This document shows positions 1 through 5,978 of a DNA stretch of 19,075 bases, in pieces. Position 1 is the first letter of the stretch. Every line of letters starts with the position of its first letter. The notes below the pieces were generated by a model. That model saw nothing but the letters and a program-made list of their open reading frames with translations. It did not search any database and was not told the origin of the DNA. The DNA lies in contig CALAEU010000334.1 of NCBI GenBank assembly GCA_937891215.1, forward strand, positions 1-19,075. The letters run 5' to 3'. Both the position numbers and the translations under genes were made by a program. The stretch comes from an uncultured Clostridia bacterium (GTDB lineage: Bacteria; Bacillota_A; Clostridia; Oscillospirales; Acutalibacteraceae).

Positions 1-62
1 TCCAATATATTCATGAGATTGTAGGATTGATTCGGGAACGGCTCCTCCCAGAATTGGAATGA
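1..62 (+). CDS. 3' tail of an unidentified reading frame, truncated by the window edge
   Basis: Reading from base 3, the frame stays open to a TGA at 60-62 and encodes about 19 residues ending IRERLLPELE. The tail is hydrophobic and charged in a protein-like way. This stretch and the bases just after it are visibly richer in G and C than the genes that follow, so it could be the end of a transferred or mobile gene. That is inference: too little is visible to assign a family, and an open frame of this length could arise by chance. The 97 bases between this stop and the next gene hold no motif I recognise. Confidence 0.3.
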   Translation, partial: QYIHEIVGLIRERLLPELE

Positions 63-159
63 CTGCAGTATACCCCCACTTTTGTTTATGGCATTCAAAC
101 GTCGCGCATAACAGACAAAGTTATTCCTATGTGAAAAAAAATATGTTAAAATTCAGAAG

Positions 160-954
160 ATGAAAATGTATGTTTTAGGTACAGCAAATGGTAATTACCA
201 TGAACAATGTTATAATACTTGTTTTTGTTTACAAAATAATAATCAAATCTTATTGGTTGACGGCGGTGGTGGAAATCAAATTTTAGGACGCTTAGTGCGT
301 GCTGGTGTAAAATTATCAGATATCCATGATATTTTTATCAGCCATAGTCATCCTGACCATATCATTGGAATTGTTTGGGTTTTAAAAAAGATTTCCAGTG
401 CTATACGTAAAGGTAAATATCAAGGTGATTGTCGTGTTTACGCAAACAGTAAGACTATTTCAACTATTAAAACTATACGTGATTTAGTTTTTAATCCTAA
501 TAATATATTAGACCAAATTAAATTTTTAACAGTACAAGAAGGTGAAATAAGAAAAATTTGCGATATGTCAGTCGAATTTTTTGATACACAAGCTAGTAAA
601 GAAAAGCAGTTTGGCTTGATAATCAATAATCAACATTTTGTTTTTTGTGGCGATGAGCCTTTGCATAAAGTAAATTTTCCAAAAGTAAATCATTGCGATT
701 GGTTTTTCCATAATGCTTTTTGTTTAGATTGTGACGCAGAAAAATATCAAGTTCATAAACTCTGTCATAGTACCGTTGGCGAAGCTGCACAAATAGCGCA
801 ACAAATTCACGCAAATAACTTAATTTTGTGCCACACAGAAACTGATACGCTGGCCACCAGAAAAGACAATTATACACATAATGCAAGACAGTATTATCAT
901 GGCAATATTTTTGTGCCTGATGACCTGGAAATTATCAATCTAGATAAAAAATAA
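160..954 (+). CDS. MBL-fold metallo-hydrolase (RNase Z-like beta-lactamase superfamily)
   Basis: This 264-residue protein belongs to the metallo-beta-lactamase superfamily of metal-dependent hydrolases. The zinc-binding HxHxDH motif is visible as SHSHPDHIIG (H62, H64, D66, H67). It follows a strand ending in LLVDGGGG (about residues 31-38), the usual glycine-rich opening of the fold. Later ligands are probably the Asp in FCGDEP (about residue 165) and the His in LCHTE (about residue 225), matching the family's later metal sites. There is no signal peptide or membrane segment, so it should be cytoplasmic. The substrate cannot be told from sequence; relatives include RNase Z, phosphodiesterases and lactonases. 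The start codon has only a weak AGAAG upstream, and an in-frame ATG two codons later is possible. The gene stands alone, convergent with tspO. Confidence 0.85.
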   Translation: MKMYVLGTANGNYHEQCYNTCFCLQNNNQILLVDGGGGNQILGRLVRAGVKLSDIHDIFISHSHPDHIIGIVWVLKKISSAIRKGKYQGDCRVYANSKTISTIKTIRDLVFNPNNILDQIKFLTVQEGEIRKICDMSVEFFDTQASKEKQFGLIINNQHFVFCGDEPLHKVNFPKVNHCDWFFHNAFCLDCDAEKYQVHKLCHSTVGEAAQIAQQIHANNLILCHTETDTLATRKDNYTHNARQYYHGNIFVPDDLEIINLDKK

Positions 955-980
955 AAGAGCTAACATATGTTAAATCTTTT
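953..980. terminator. Possible weak bidirectional terminator between MBL gene and tspO
   Basis: A dyad starts at the stop codon of the MBL-fold gene. AAAAGA (953-958) pairs with TCTTTT (975-980), and inside them TAACATATGTTA (961-972) is self-complementary. The stem is AU-rich with a two-base mismatch on each side. It lies between two convergent genes, where a shared terminator is expected, but it has no GC-rich stem, so the call is tentative. Confidence 0.35.
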
Positions 981-1003
981 AATTATAGTCGTGTAGTGTA
1001 TCG

Positions 1004-1513
1004 TTAAGCGTTTAATACCATGACGCCACAGTTCAAGTAGAAAGCATAGAACAACCACATGATATATACAATTATAATGATACCTGCAATTAAATTTGAT
1101 TTATAAAAACGGCATGCAACAATAATTGCTGAAACAATATTCAAAACTAACCAAAAGATTGAGAAAGCTAATAATTCTAAACGGAAGAAGAATAACGGCC
1201 ACAACAAATTGAAGAATAAATGAACAGCATACCAAATTAAATCATTACGACGACGTGATGCTACCTGATTTGATTGATAAGTCAAAAAAGCAGCAAAACC
1301 AATCGCAATATAATTGATTGTCCAAACTACTGGAAAAATCCAATCAGCGGGGGACATAGGTGGTTGAATGTATGTGTCTTTCATTTTACCACCTAATAAT
1401 GAACCGACAACACCAATTAGTAATGTACAGCCAATTATGATTAAGGCAACCATCCATGGTTTTAATTTTTTATTTTGTGGTTGCGAACTGTTCATGATTT
1501 CTGTCATATCCAT
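1004..1513 (-). CDS. tspO: TspO/MBR family membrane protein
   Basis: This 169-residue integral membrane protein is of the TspO / peripheral benzodiazepine receptor family, which binds tetrapyrroles and other hydrophobic ligands. The family signature is clear: PPMSPADWIFPVVWTINY (about residues 53-70), a tract ending in WPLFFFRLE, and a last helix ending WLFYAFYLNCGVMVLN. Five hydrophobic segments are visible (roughly residues 20-42, 58-78, 90-112, 115-134 and 140-165), as expected. The length is close to the usual 155-165 residues plus a short polar N-terminus. The start is uncertain: in-frame ATGs at codons 1, 3 and 7 have no clear ribosome binding site. In bacteria TspO is linked to porphyrin handling or stress, but nothing nearby indicates its role here. 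Confidence 0.9.
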   Translation of the reverse strand: MDMTEIMNSSQPQNKKLKPWMVALIIIGCTLLIGVVGSLLGGKMKDTYIQPPMSPADWIFPVVWTINYIAIGFAAFLTYQSNQVASRRRNDLIWYAVHLFFNLLWPLFFFRLELLAFSIFWLVLNIVSAIIVACRFYKSNLIAGIIIIVYIMWLFYAFYLNCGVMVLNA

Positions 1514-1864
1514 ATCTGTATTTTATCAAAAAAAATTTTTTTTATACGTATTTTGTATTAACGAAGTTTGTGGTAGTGGAATGCGATATTTTTTTACGGT
1601 GAAATTAAGAGTTGTTGTTAAAAAAATACTGAGAAAAATGCCCAAAAATTGCATTTTTTTGATACCTATAAAACTTCGCAAAACAAAACTTTTACGAAGT
1701 TAAATGCATTTAGGGATACCTAGAACAAAACATAACGATCCATCTATCAATAAAATATAAATAAACTATAAATCCAAAATTACGTAGAATAAAATTCTTA
1801 TATATATTAAAATTTTGTGACGAAGTTGTTGCAGTTTCTTATATATAAGGTCCTATAATAAAAC
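1514..1864. other. AT-rich intergenic region without a recognised gene
   Basis: This gap is very AT-rich, and no convincing coding frame is visible. It contains several copies of the short word CGAAGTT or its complement (near 1562, 1673, 1695 and 1821). One pair forms a weak dyad, AACTTCG (1672-1678) with CGAAGTT (1695-1701). A TATAAT lies at 1854-1859 with only a poor -35 partner. I looked for a T-box leader, common before aminoacyl-tRNA synthetase genes, and saw no conserved T-box sequence. The purpose of the repeated word is unknown. Confidence 0.5.
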
Positions 1865-1893
1865 TTGTAACAAAATGTATCTTATTGTATAAT
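1865..1893 (+). promoter_or_regulatory. Sigma-A-type promoter directly against the next start codon
   Basis: TTGTAA (1865-1870) and TATAAT (1888-1893) are separated by exactly 17 bases, close to the vegetative consensus. Transcription would start around 1900, while the ATG of the next ORF is at 1902. That leaves essentially no leader and no Shine-Dalgarno site, so the message would be leaderless if the ATG is right. The region is so AT-rich that chance occurrence cannot be excluded. Confidence 0.55.
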
Positions 1894-1901
1894 TATTAAA
1901 T

Positions 1902-2678
1902 ATGAAAACAACCATAATTGTGGATAAGAAAAACGAGAAAAAAAATAATAAAAATCTACCGGTAAATGAGACAAAAAATTCAAAAAACTCTGAAAAGACT
2001 TCAAAGAATGTAAAAAAATTTGTCGCAGATATCACTTCCCTTTTGGAAAATACACCAAAGTGGTATACAGATACTGTTTTGAAAACTGAACTTTGTGATT
2101 ATGGACCGGTTAAAGGCACTATGGTGATTCGCCCTTATGGTTTTGCTTTGTGGGAAAATATTCGTAATTCATTAGACAGTATTTTAAAATCGCGCAATTA
2201 TCAAAATTCATATTTTCCCATGTTGATCCCTTCGTCATTCATTGAAAAAGAAAAAAATCCTGAAGCGAAATTTGGCGATTTTATTTCGTCAACAGGTGAA
2301 GTTTTAGGTGAACACAAGGGAATTTACAAATATACAATCGGTCAGAGAAAAGGGCTTGGCGCTTTTGGTAAACCTATGTATGTTTTAAATCTTAACCCCG
2401 AAAAAAATACAGTAACAGTCGGCGATAATATTGAACTTTTTAAAGATGAAATTTATTGTGACGATGTTTCATTTGTTTCAGAAAAATTACCTGAGAGTGA
2501 TTTAAAATGTGAAGTTAAAATTCGTTGTGCCGCAAGACCAGCTGAGGCAGTTTTAACTATGACGAGTGAAAATACTTGTAAAATAAAATTTACTGAACCA
2601 CAACGCGCAGCCGCAACAGGACAAACCGCAGTTTTTTATGATGGAGATGTCTTATTAGGTGGGGGAACAATCGAATAA
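1902..2678 (+). CDS. Chimeric ORF: prolyl-tRNA synthetase N-terminus joined to MnmA C-terminus
   Basis: The 258-residue frame combines two unrelated translation enzymes. Residues 1-39 are a Lys/Asn/Ser-rich low-complexity extension. Residues about 40-118 match the start of the short, archaeal/eukaryotic-type prolyl-tRNA synthetase: KWYTDTVLKTELCDYGPV, then MVIRPYGFALWENI (class II motif 1 region). Residues about 119-258 match the C-terminal third of MnmA, the tRNA U34 2-thiouridylase: GEVLGEHKGIYKYTIGQRKG, KPMYV, EPQRAAATGQTAVFYDGD, LGGGTIE. The ProRS part lacks motifs 2 and 3 and the anticodon domain. The MnmA part lacks the PP-loop and catalytic cysteines, so neither reaction can be expected. 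The switch lies at FIEKEK (nt 2238-2255), an A-rich tract. No ribosome binding site precedes the ATG. It is either a mis-join in assembly or a deletion fusion, and could be recorded as a pseudogene. Confidence 0.85.
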   Translation: MKTTIIVDKKNEKKNNKNLPVNETKNSKNSEKTSKNVKKFVADITSLLENTPKWYTDTVLKTELCDYGPVKGTMVIRPYGFALWENIRNSLDSILKSRNYQNSYFPMLIPSSFIEKEKNPEAKFGDFISSTGEVLGEHKGIYKYTIGQRKGLGAFGKPMYVLNLNPEKNTVTVGDNIELFKDEIYCDDVSFVSEKLPESDLKCEVKIRCAARPAEAVLTMTSENTCKIKFTEPQRAAATGQTAVFYDGDVLLGGGTIE

Positions 2679-2859
2679 TTCGGAATTCGGAATGCGTAAT
2701 TCGGAATTGGTAAAACAAAAACTATATCCTATCATTTAAAGTTGATTTTAGAACCAACTAAAAATGATAGGATAAGCTATTTTTATTTAAAAATAATTAT
2801 AATAATCAAACGAGAAGCGTTTCCGATAATTCCGAATTACGCATTCCGAATTCCGAATT
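2677..2859. repeat. Nested inverted-repeat element, copy 1 (perfect 32-bp outer arms)
   Basis: The outer arms 2677-2708 and 2828-2859 are exact reverse complements over 32 bases. Each arm is a row of 7-base units: AATTCGG, AATTCGG, AATGCGT, AATTCGG, then AATT. The left arm begins inside the TAA stop of the chimeric ORF, and the right arm ends inside the TAA stop of the convergent 144-residue gene, so the element fills the whole gap between them. Inside sits a terminator hairpin whose TATCATTT core recurs in copies 2 and 3. No coding capacity is seen, so any mobilisation would need help in trans. Confidence 0.9.
2725..2785. terminator. Bidirectional intrinsic terminator inside repeat copy 1
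   Basis: TATCCTATCATTT (2725-2737) pairs perfectly with AAATGATAGGATA (2762-2774). After a 2x2 AA/AA mismatch, AGTTG (2740-2744) pairs with CAACT (2755-2759). A T-run follows on the plus strand (2780-2784), and the complement of AAAACAAAAA (2712-2721) gives a T-rich tail on the minus strand. This suits termination of two convergent genes. Confidence 0.8.
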
Positions 2860-3292
2860 ATAAATAGTTTCTTATTTCTTTCTCAAGTTTCTCTTCCAAC
2901 TTAATAAGCCTTTTACAGATGTCTTTTGCAAATTCCTCTGCCGCTTCATATTGGTTAAGATATTTATTGAGTGATTTAATTCCCATATCGCAACCATCTG
3001 TCATTAGGTCTGCGATAGTCTTATCAGATTCTTTCATAGCAAGCTTCATATTTGTTTTCATAGAAGACATAGTTTTTGCTATAGGATTTGGATTTTTACC
3101 CTCATCCTTAAATCTGTTGAGTTCTGCGCCTATTTCTCTATCTAAAGAAATATGCTCATTTTTGCAATCAATTAAAAAATCTTTTAATTTCTGACTTTTT
3201 ACATAGTCCAACACATCATCAATTGACGCAATTCCCATTTTTACGCCTGCATCACATTCACGTAATAATTTAATTGTATCTTGTTCAATCAT
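2858..3292 (-). CDS. Helical-bundle protein of unknown function (DUF2383/ferritin-like type)
   Basis: This 144-residue soluble protein is almost entirely charged, amphipathic helix, with four predicted helices: about residues 3-32, 35-60, 68-100 and 104-142. The opening (TIKLLRECDAGVKMGIASID) and the following DFLIDCKNEHISL segment resemble Clostridial proteins of the DUF2383 / PA2169-like four-helix family, which have a ferritin-like shape. Function is unknown and I do not see a complete di-iron ligand set. AAAGGAG lies just upstream of the ATG, but that site is inside a hairpin (3296-3334). It is the second gene of a unit with the small membrane protein at 3342-3671, and its stop codon overlaps the right arm of repeat copy 1. 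Confidence 0.7.
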   Translation of the reverse strand: MIEQDTIKLLRECDAGVKMGIASIDDVLDYVKSQKLKDFLIDCKNEHISLDREIGAELNRFKDEGKNPNPIAKTMSSMKTNMKLAMKESDKTIADLMTDGCDMGIKSLNKYLNQYEAAEEFAKDICKRLIKLEEKLEKEIRNYL

Positions 3293-3295
3293 TTT

Positions 3296-3334
3296 AAAAA
3301 CTCCTTTACTGTTTTTAGTAGTATTGGAGTTTTT
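3296..3334 (-). promoter_or_regulatory. Hairpin that buries the ribosome binding site of the 144-residue gene
   Basis: AAAAACTCC (3296-3304) and GGAGTTTTT (3326-3334) are exact complements over 9 bases. A second small stem, TACT/AGTA, lies in the loop (3307-3310 with 3317-3320). On the minus-strand transcript the downstream arm contains GGAG of the Shine-Dalgarno site of the next gene and ends in a T-run. It could therefore lower translation of that gene, act as a leaky terminator between the two genes, or both. Confidence 0.55.
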
Positions 3335-3341
3335 TGGGTTT

Positions 3342-3671
3342 TTATGCAGAAACGCTTTTGTTATTCTTTTTTCTTTTAATAATTGCCAATGCTATTTCTG
3401 TTATAAGCGAACCTATAAAGACCATTAAAACATCCATTGACCAAAACGCAAACGATTCTCGAAAAGTGATACCAAAAACGGTGGCAGCCGAATCTGTATA
3501 AACCATAAAATACATAATTGCAGAAATTACTCCGAGAACAATTGTCACAACAAAACCCTTTTTCTTTTTTCGGAAAATAGCTCTTAAAATAGCACCGATA
3601 CAAAACGGTAATATAAACAATACTAAATAGTTTTCAGCAATTTGCAGATATGATGTAAAAACCTCACTCAT
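3342..3671 (-). CDS. Small three-helix membrane protein, unknown function
   Basis: This 109-residue protein has three hydrophobic segments (about residues 13-32, 39-60 and 74-98). A basic loop FRKKKKG lies between the first two, and the tail IIKRKKNNKSVSA is also basic. By the positive-inside rule both basic stretches should face the cytoplasm, which fits poorly with three simple crossings, so one segment may be re-entrant. No family is recognised. The start is well supported by AAAGGGGA upstream and by a promoter at 3717-3744. It precedes the helical-bundle gene and is probably co-transcribed with it through a 49-base gap containing an RBS-sequestering hairpin. Confidence 0.65.
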   Translation of the reverse strand: MSEVFTSYLQIAENYLVLFILPFCIGAILRAIFRKKKKGFVVTIVLGVISAIMYFMVYTDSAATVFGITFRESFAFWSMDVLMVFIGSLITEIALAIIKRKKNNKSVSA

Positions 3672-3692
3672 ATTAATTCCCCTTTCTGTTTT

Positions 3693-3709
3693 GAGAATAT
3701 TTTATTCTC
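3693..3709. promoter_or_regulatory. 17-bp palindrome at the predicted transcription start (operator candidate)
   Basis: GAGAATA (3693-3699) and TATTCTC (3703-3709) are perfect inverted repeats around TTT. The site covers roughly +1 to +18 of the transcript from the promoter just upstream, a position where a bound repressor would block RNA polymerase. The regulator is not encoded nearby. As RNA the 7-bp stem is weak, so a DNA operator is the likelier reading. Confidence 0.45.
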
Positions 3710-3716
3710 TAATTTC

Positions 3717-3744
3717 ATTATATAATCCTTAAAATAAAATACAA
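3717..3744 (-). promoter_or_regulatory. Promoter for the membrane protein / helical-bundle unit
   Basis: On the minus strand, TTGTAT (complement of 3739-3744) and TATAAT (complement of 3717-3722) are 16 bases apart. Transcription should begin near 3710, giving a short leader with a good ribosome binding site before the start at 3671. Confidence 0.6.
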
Positions 3745-3776
3745 GTAAAAATCCTACTTTTCCATTGCTACAATTT

Positions 3777-3894
3777 GTTGCACAAGTATAATAGCAGAAT
3801 AAAACACCCTATCATTTAAAGTACCAACTAAAAATGATAGGGTGAATTTGTTTTTTATTTTACTTGCAACTTGCACACTTACATACTTGCAACT
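3777..3894. repeat. Nested inverted-repeat element, copy 2 (left arm decayed)
   Basis: The right arm (3863-3894) is a row of near-heptamer units CTTGCAA, CTTGCAC, then ACTTACAT and ACTTGCAA. It differs at one base of 32 from the right arm of copy 3 (5940-5971). The left side keeps only GTTGCA, an extra C, and AAGTAT (3777-3789), matching ATACTTGCAAC at 3883-3893. The central hairpin shares its TATCATTTAAAGT and ACCAACTAAAAATGATA parts with copy 1 but lacks a 10-base loop insert. It lies just after the fucI stop codon. Confidence 0.8.
3801..3844 (-). terminator. Intrinsic terminator of fucI (repeat copy 2 core)
   Basis: CACCCTATCATTT (3805-3817) pairs perfectly over 13 bases with AAATGATAGGGTG (3832-3844). 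AGT/ACT extends the stem towards an ACCA loop. On the minus strand the hairpin is followed by TTTT (complement of 3801-3804) and an AT-rich tail. It also has T-richness on the plus side, so it may work in both directions, but the only gene it terminates is fucI. Confidence 0.75.
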
Positions 3895-3909
3895 ATAAAT
3901 AATTGCAAA

Positions 3910-5706
3910 TTATTTATAAAGCGGTCCGTAAGCTTCACAAGCTCTGAAGTCTGCTCCTTCAAGTTCAGCAGTGCCGAATGCGTTCCATGCTGCAGGACGG
4001 AAGATTTTTTCATCATCAACATTGTGCATTGAAACAGGAATACGGAGCATTGAGCAGAGAGTAATAATATCTGCACCAATGTGGCCGTAAGAAATAGCAC
4101 CGTGGTTAGCGCCCCAGTGATTCATAACTTCATAAGCTGAAGTAAATGGGCCCTTACCTGTAAGAATTGGTGTAAACCATGTGCAAGGCCATGTGTAGTC
4201 AGTTCTCTTCCAGATTTTGTCTGAAACTTCATCAGGAAGTGCTACTGTGTAACCTTCACAAATCTGAACTGTTGGGCCAAGGCCTTTAACAAGGTTAAGT
4301 CTAATCATAGTAGCAGGCATTTCTGCTCTTGTAAGGAAACGGCTTGAATATCCGCCGCCACGGAAGTAACCATTGTCAGCAGGTGCCCAAGTTGTTGCTT
4401 CTGTCATCTTTTTGATGTCTTCATCAGTAACATTGTACCATTCTTTAATAATACCGTTACCGTTTTCATCTTTAACCTCACCACAAGCGTCAAGACAACA
4501 AGCACCTGAGTTGATAAGGTGAATAAAGCCTTTACCCTCTTTTGCTTTACCTTCTAATTCATAACCAGTAGCAGCCTTTGTTGCTTCTGGGCTCCAGTAA
4601 GTTCTAACATCAGCAAACATTTGTGGACGGTTTGTAAGTAATTTCATAAAGAGCATACTGATACCGTTGAGAACATCATTTTCAGTAGCAAGAATGTATG
4701 GTTCTCTTGCACCATTCCAGTCAAATGATGTGTTGAGCATTGCTTCTGCGAAGTCAGCATTAGGATAGAAATCTGTCCATTGTCTTTGACCCTGGAAGCC
4801 AGCCGCAATAGCATTGTGGCCAACCATTTCTTCTTCTCTGCCCTCAGGAAGATTTTTGTTACCATTCATAAGGTCTTTGATGATGCACATCATCTTAACT
4901 GTGAACTGCCAGTCTTTTTCTTTTTGTTCATCTGATTTTCTTACGAATTCAGGGTTTTTGTCAAATGCTTCTTTGCAGTTTTCTTTTACCCATTTGTAAG
5001 CTTTCTGATATTCAGCTTCATCGTAAATATTTTCTTCCATTCGGCGAATAATTTCAACTTCGTCAACAGATTCAACGCGTAAGCCAAGATATTCTTCAAG
5101 GAAGTCAGGGTCAATTGAAGAACCTGCAATACCCATACAGATTGAACCGATTTGAAGATATGATTTACCACGCATTGTAGCAACTGCAACTGCTGCACGA
5201 CCAAAGCGAAGGAGTTTTTCTTGTACATCTTCAGGAATATCAGTAGCAGTAGCATCCTGAACATCTTTACCATAGATGCCGAATGCAGGAAGACCTTTCT
5301 GAGCGTGAGCAGCAAGAACAGATGCTAAATAAACAGCACCAGGTCTTTCAGTACCATTGAAGCCCCATACACCTTTAAGTGTGTTTTTGTCCATATCCAT
5401 TGTTTCTGAACCATAGCACCAGCAAGGAGTAACTGAAAGAGTAATATCAACACCTGCTTTTTTGAATTCGTCAGCACACTGTGCAGCTTCTGCAACACGG
5501 CCGATTGTTGTGCTTGAAATAATAACCTTTACAGGTTCACCATTTGAATATTTAAGATTTTCGGTAAAGAGCTTCTGAGCAGCCTTTGCCATATTCATTG
5601 TTTGTTCTTCGAGAGATTCTCTTACCTTAAGTGGACCGCGTCTGCCGTCAATAACAGGGCGGATACCAATTACAGGATAATCTCCGATAAATCTGTTTTC
5701 TGCCAT
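3910..5706 (-). CDS. fucI: L-fucose isomerase
   Basis: This cytoplasmic enzyme interconverts L-fucose and L-fuculose (also D-arabinose and D-ribulose), the first step of fucose breakdown. The 598-residue protein matches the known ~590-residue FucI along its whole length: the N-terminal [21 protein letters not shown], the middle [20 protein letters not shown], and [42 protein letters not shown] and GPLYK at the end. The manganese and catalytic residues of the E. coli enzyme appear conserved as E342 (TEND), D366 (FADVR) and H535 (ANHG). The start is supported by AAAGGA 10 bases upstream and by a good promoter. No fuculokinase, aldolase or fucose permease is adjacent, so the gene is a single-gene unit, enclosed by two near-identical repeat elements. 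Confidence 0.97.
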   Translation of the reverse strand: MAENRFIGDYPVIGIRPVIDGRRGPLKVRESLEEQTMNMAKAAQKLFTENLKYSNGEPVKVIISSTTIGRVAEAAQCADEFKKAGVDITLSVTPCWCYGSETMDMDKNTLKGVWGFNGTERPGAVYLASVLAAHAQKGLPAFGIYGKDVQDATATDIPEDVQEKLLRFGRAAVAVATMRGKSYLQIGSICMGIAGSSIDPDFLEEYLGLRVESVDEVEIIRRMEENIYDEAEYQKAYKWVKENCKEAFDKNPEFVRKSDEQKEKDWQFTVKMMCIIKDLMNGNKNLPEGREEEMVGHNAIAAGFQGQRQWTDFYPNADFAEAMLNTSFDWNGAREPYILATENDVLNGISMLFMKLLTNRPQMFADVRTYWSPEATKAATGYELEGKAKEGKGFIHLINSGACCLDACGEVKDENGNGIIKEWYNVTDEDIKKMTEATTWAPADNGYFRGGGYSSRFLTRAEMPATMIRLNLVKGLGPTVQICEGYTVALPDEVSDKIWKRTDYTWPCTWFTPILTGKGPFTSAYEVMNHWGANHGAISYGHIGADIITLCSMLRIPVSMHNVDDEKIFRPAAWNAFGTAELEGADFRACEAYGPLYK

Positions 5707-5746
5707 TTTTATATCATCCTTTCGAATTAATAAAAGTTCACCTTAT

Positions 5747-5774
5747 AGTATAGCATATTTTATATTCTTTTCAA
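5747..5774 (-). promoter_or_regulatory. fucI promoter with extended -10
   Basis: On the minus strand, TTGAAA (complement of 5769-5774) is followed after 16 bases by TGCTATACT, an extended -10 (hexamer complement of 5747-5752). The leader is about 35 bases and carries the AAAGGA ribosome binding site at 5717-5722. No catabolite-response element or palindrome was evident around it. Confidence 0.65.
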
Positions 5775-5825
5775 TGATTTTAAGAGTAAATTTTTGGGAT
5801 TGTTTTTTGTAGAAATTGCTATTTT

Positions 5826-5973
5826 TCAGTTGCTAGTTGCAAGTATGCAAGGATCAAGTTAATAATACGAAAAAGCATTCTATCATTTCTATTTTGTCAA
5901 TAGATTTTAAATGATAGAATGCATTTGTTTTTTATAGCTCTTGCAACTTGCACACTTGCATACTTGCAACTGA
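5826..5973. repeat. Nested inverted-repeat element, copy 3
   Basis: The outer arms AGTTGCAAGTATGCAAG (5835-5851) and CTTGCATACTTGCAACT (5955-5971) are perfect 17-base complements. TCAGTTGC (5826-5833) also matches GCAACTGA (5966-5973). The right arm is the same near-heptamer row found in copy 2 (31 of 32 bases). The core hairpin again uses TATCATTT and AAATGATA but with a different loop (CTATT/AATAG). ATTTGTTTTTTAT after the hairpin is shared with copy 2. The element lies six bases past the stop codon of the GH2 gene. Confidence 0.85.
5870..5922 (-). terminator. Intrinsic terminator of the acyl-CoA synthetase...GH2 operon (copy 3 core)
   Basis: GCATTCTATCATTT (5875-5888) pairs perfectly over 14 bases with AAATGATAGAATGC (5909-5922). 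CTATT (5889-5893) also pairs with AATAG (5899-5903), leaving ATTTT as a bulge. On the minus strand the stem is followed by TTTTT. It separates the five-gene operon from fucI. Confidence 0.8.
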
Positions 5974-5978
5974 TATAT

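Noticed and set aside
1514..1901. T-box leader upstream of the ProRS-like start
   Set aside because: No conserved T-box sequence or terminator/antiterminator pair was seen in the AT-rich gap.
1902..2678. A genuine bifunctional ProRS-MnmA enzyme
   Set aside because: Both halves lack the catalytic parts of their parent enzymes, so no bifunctional activity can be supported from sequence.
2677..2859. CRISPR array or insertion sequence
   Set aside because: The repeating units are only 7 bases with no spacers, and there is no transposase or cas gene.
4644..5315. Extra open frames overlapping fucI, and similar ones over mnmG, the acyl-CoA synthetase and GH38
   Set aside because: They are shadows of strongly conserved genes, with low-complexity or cysteine/phenylalanine-rich translations and no ribosome binding sites.
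3777..5973. Composite transposon carrying fucI
   Set aside because: The flanking repeats are about 120-150 bases, contain a terminator and no transposase, and no target-site duplication was found.
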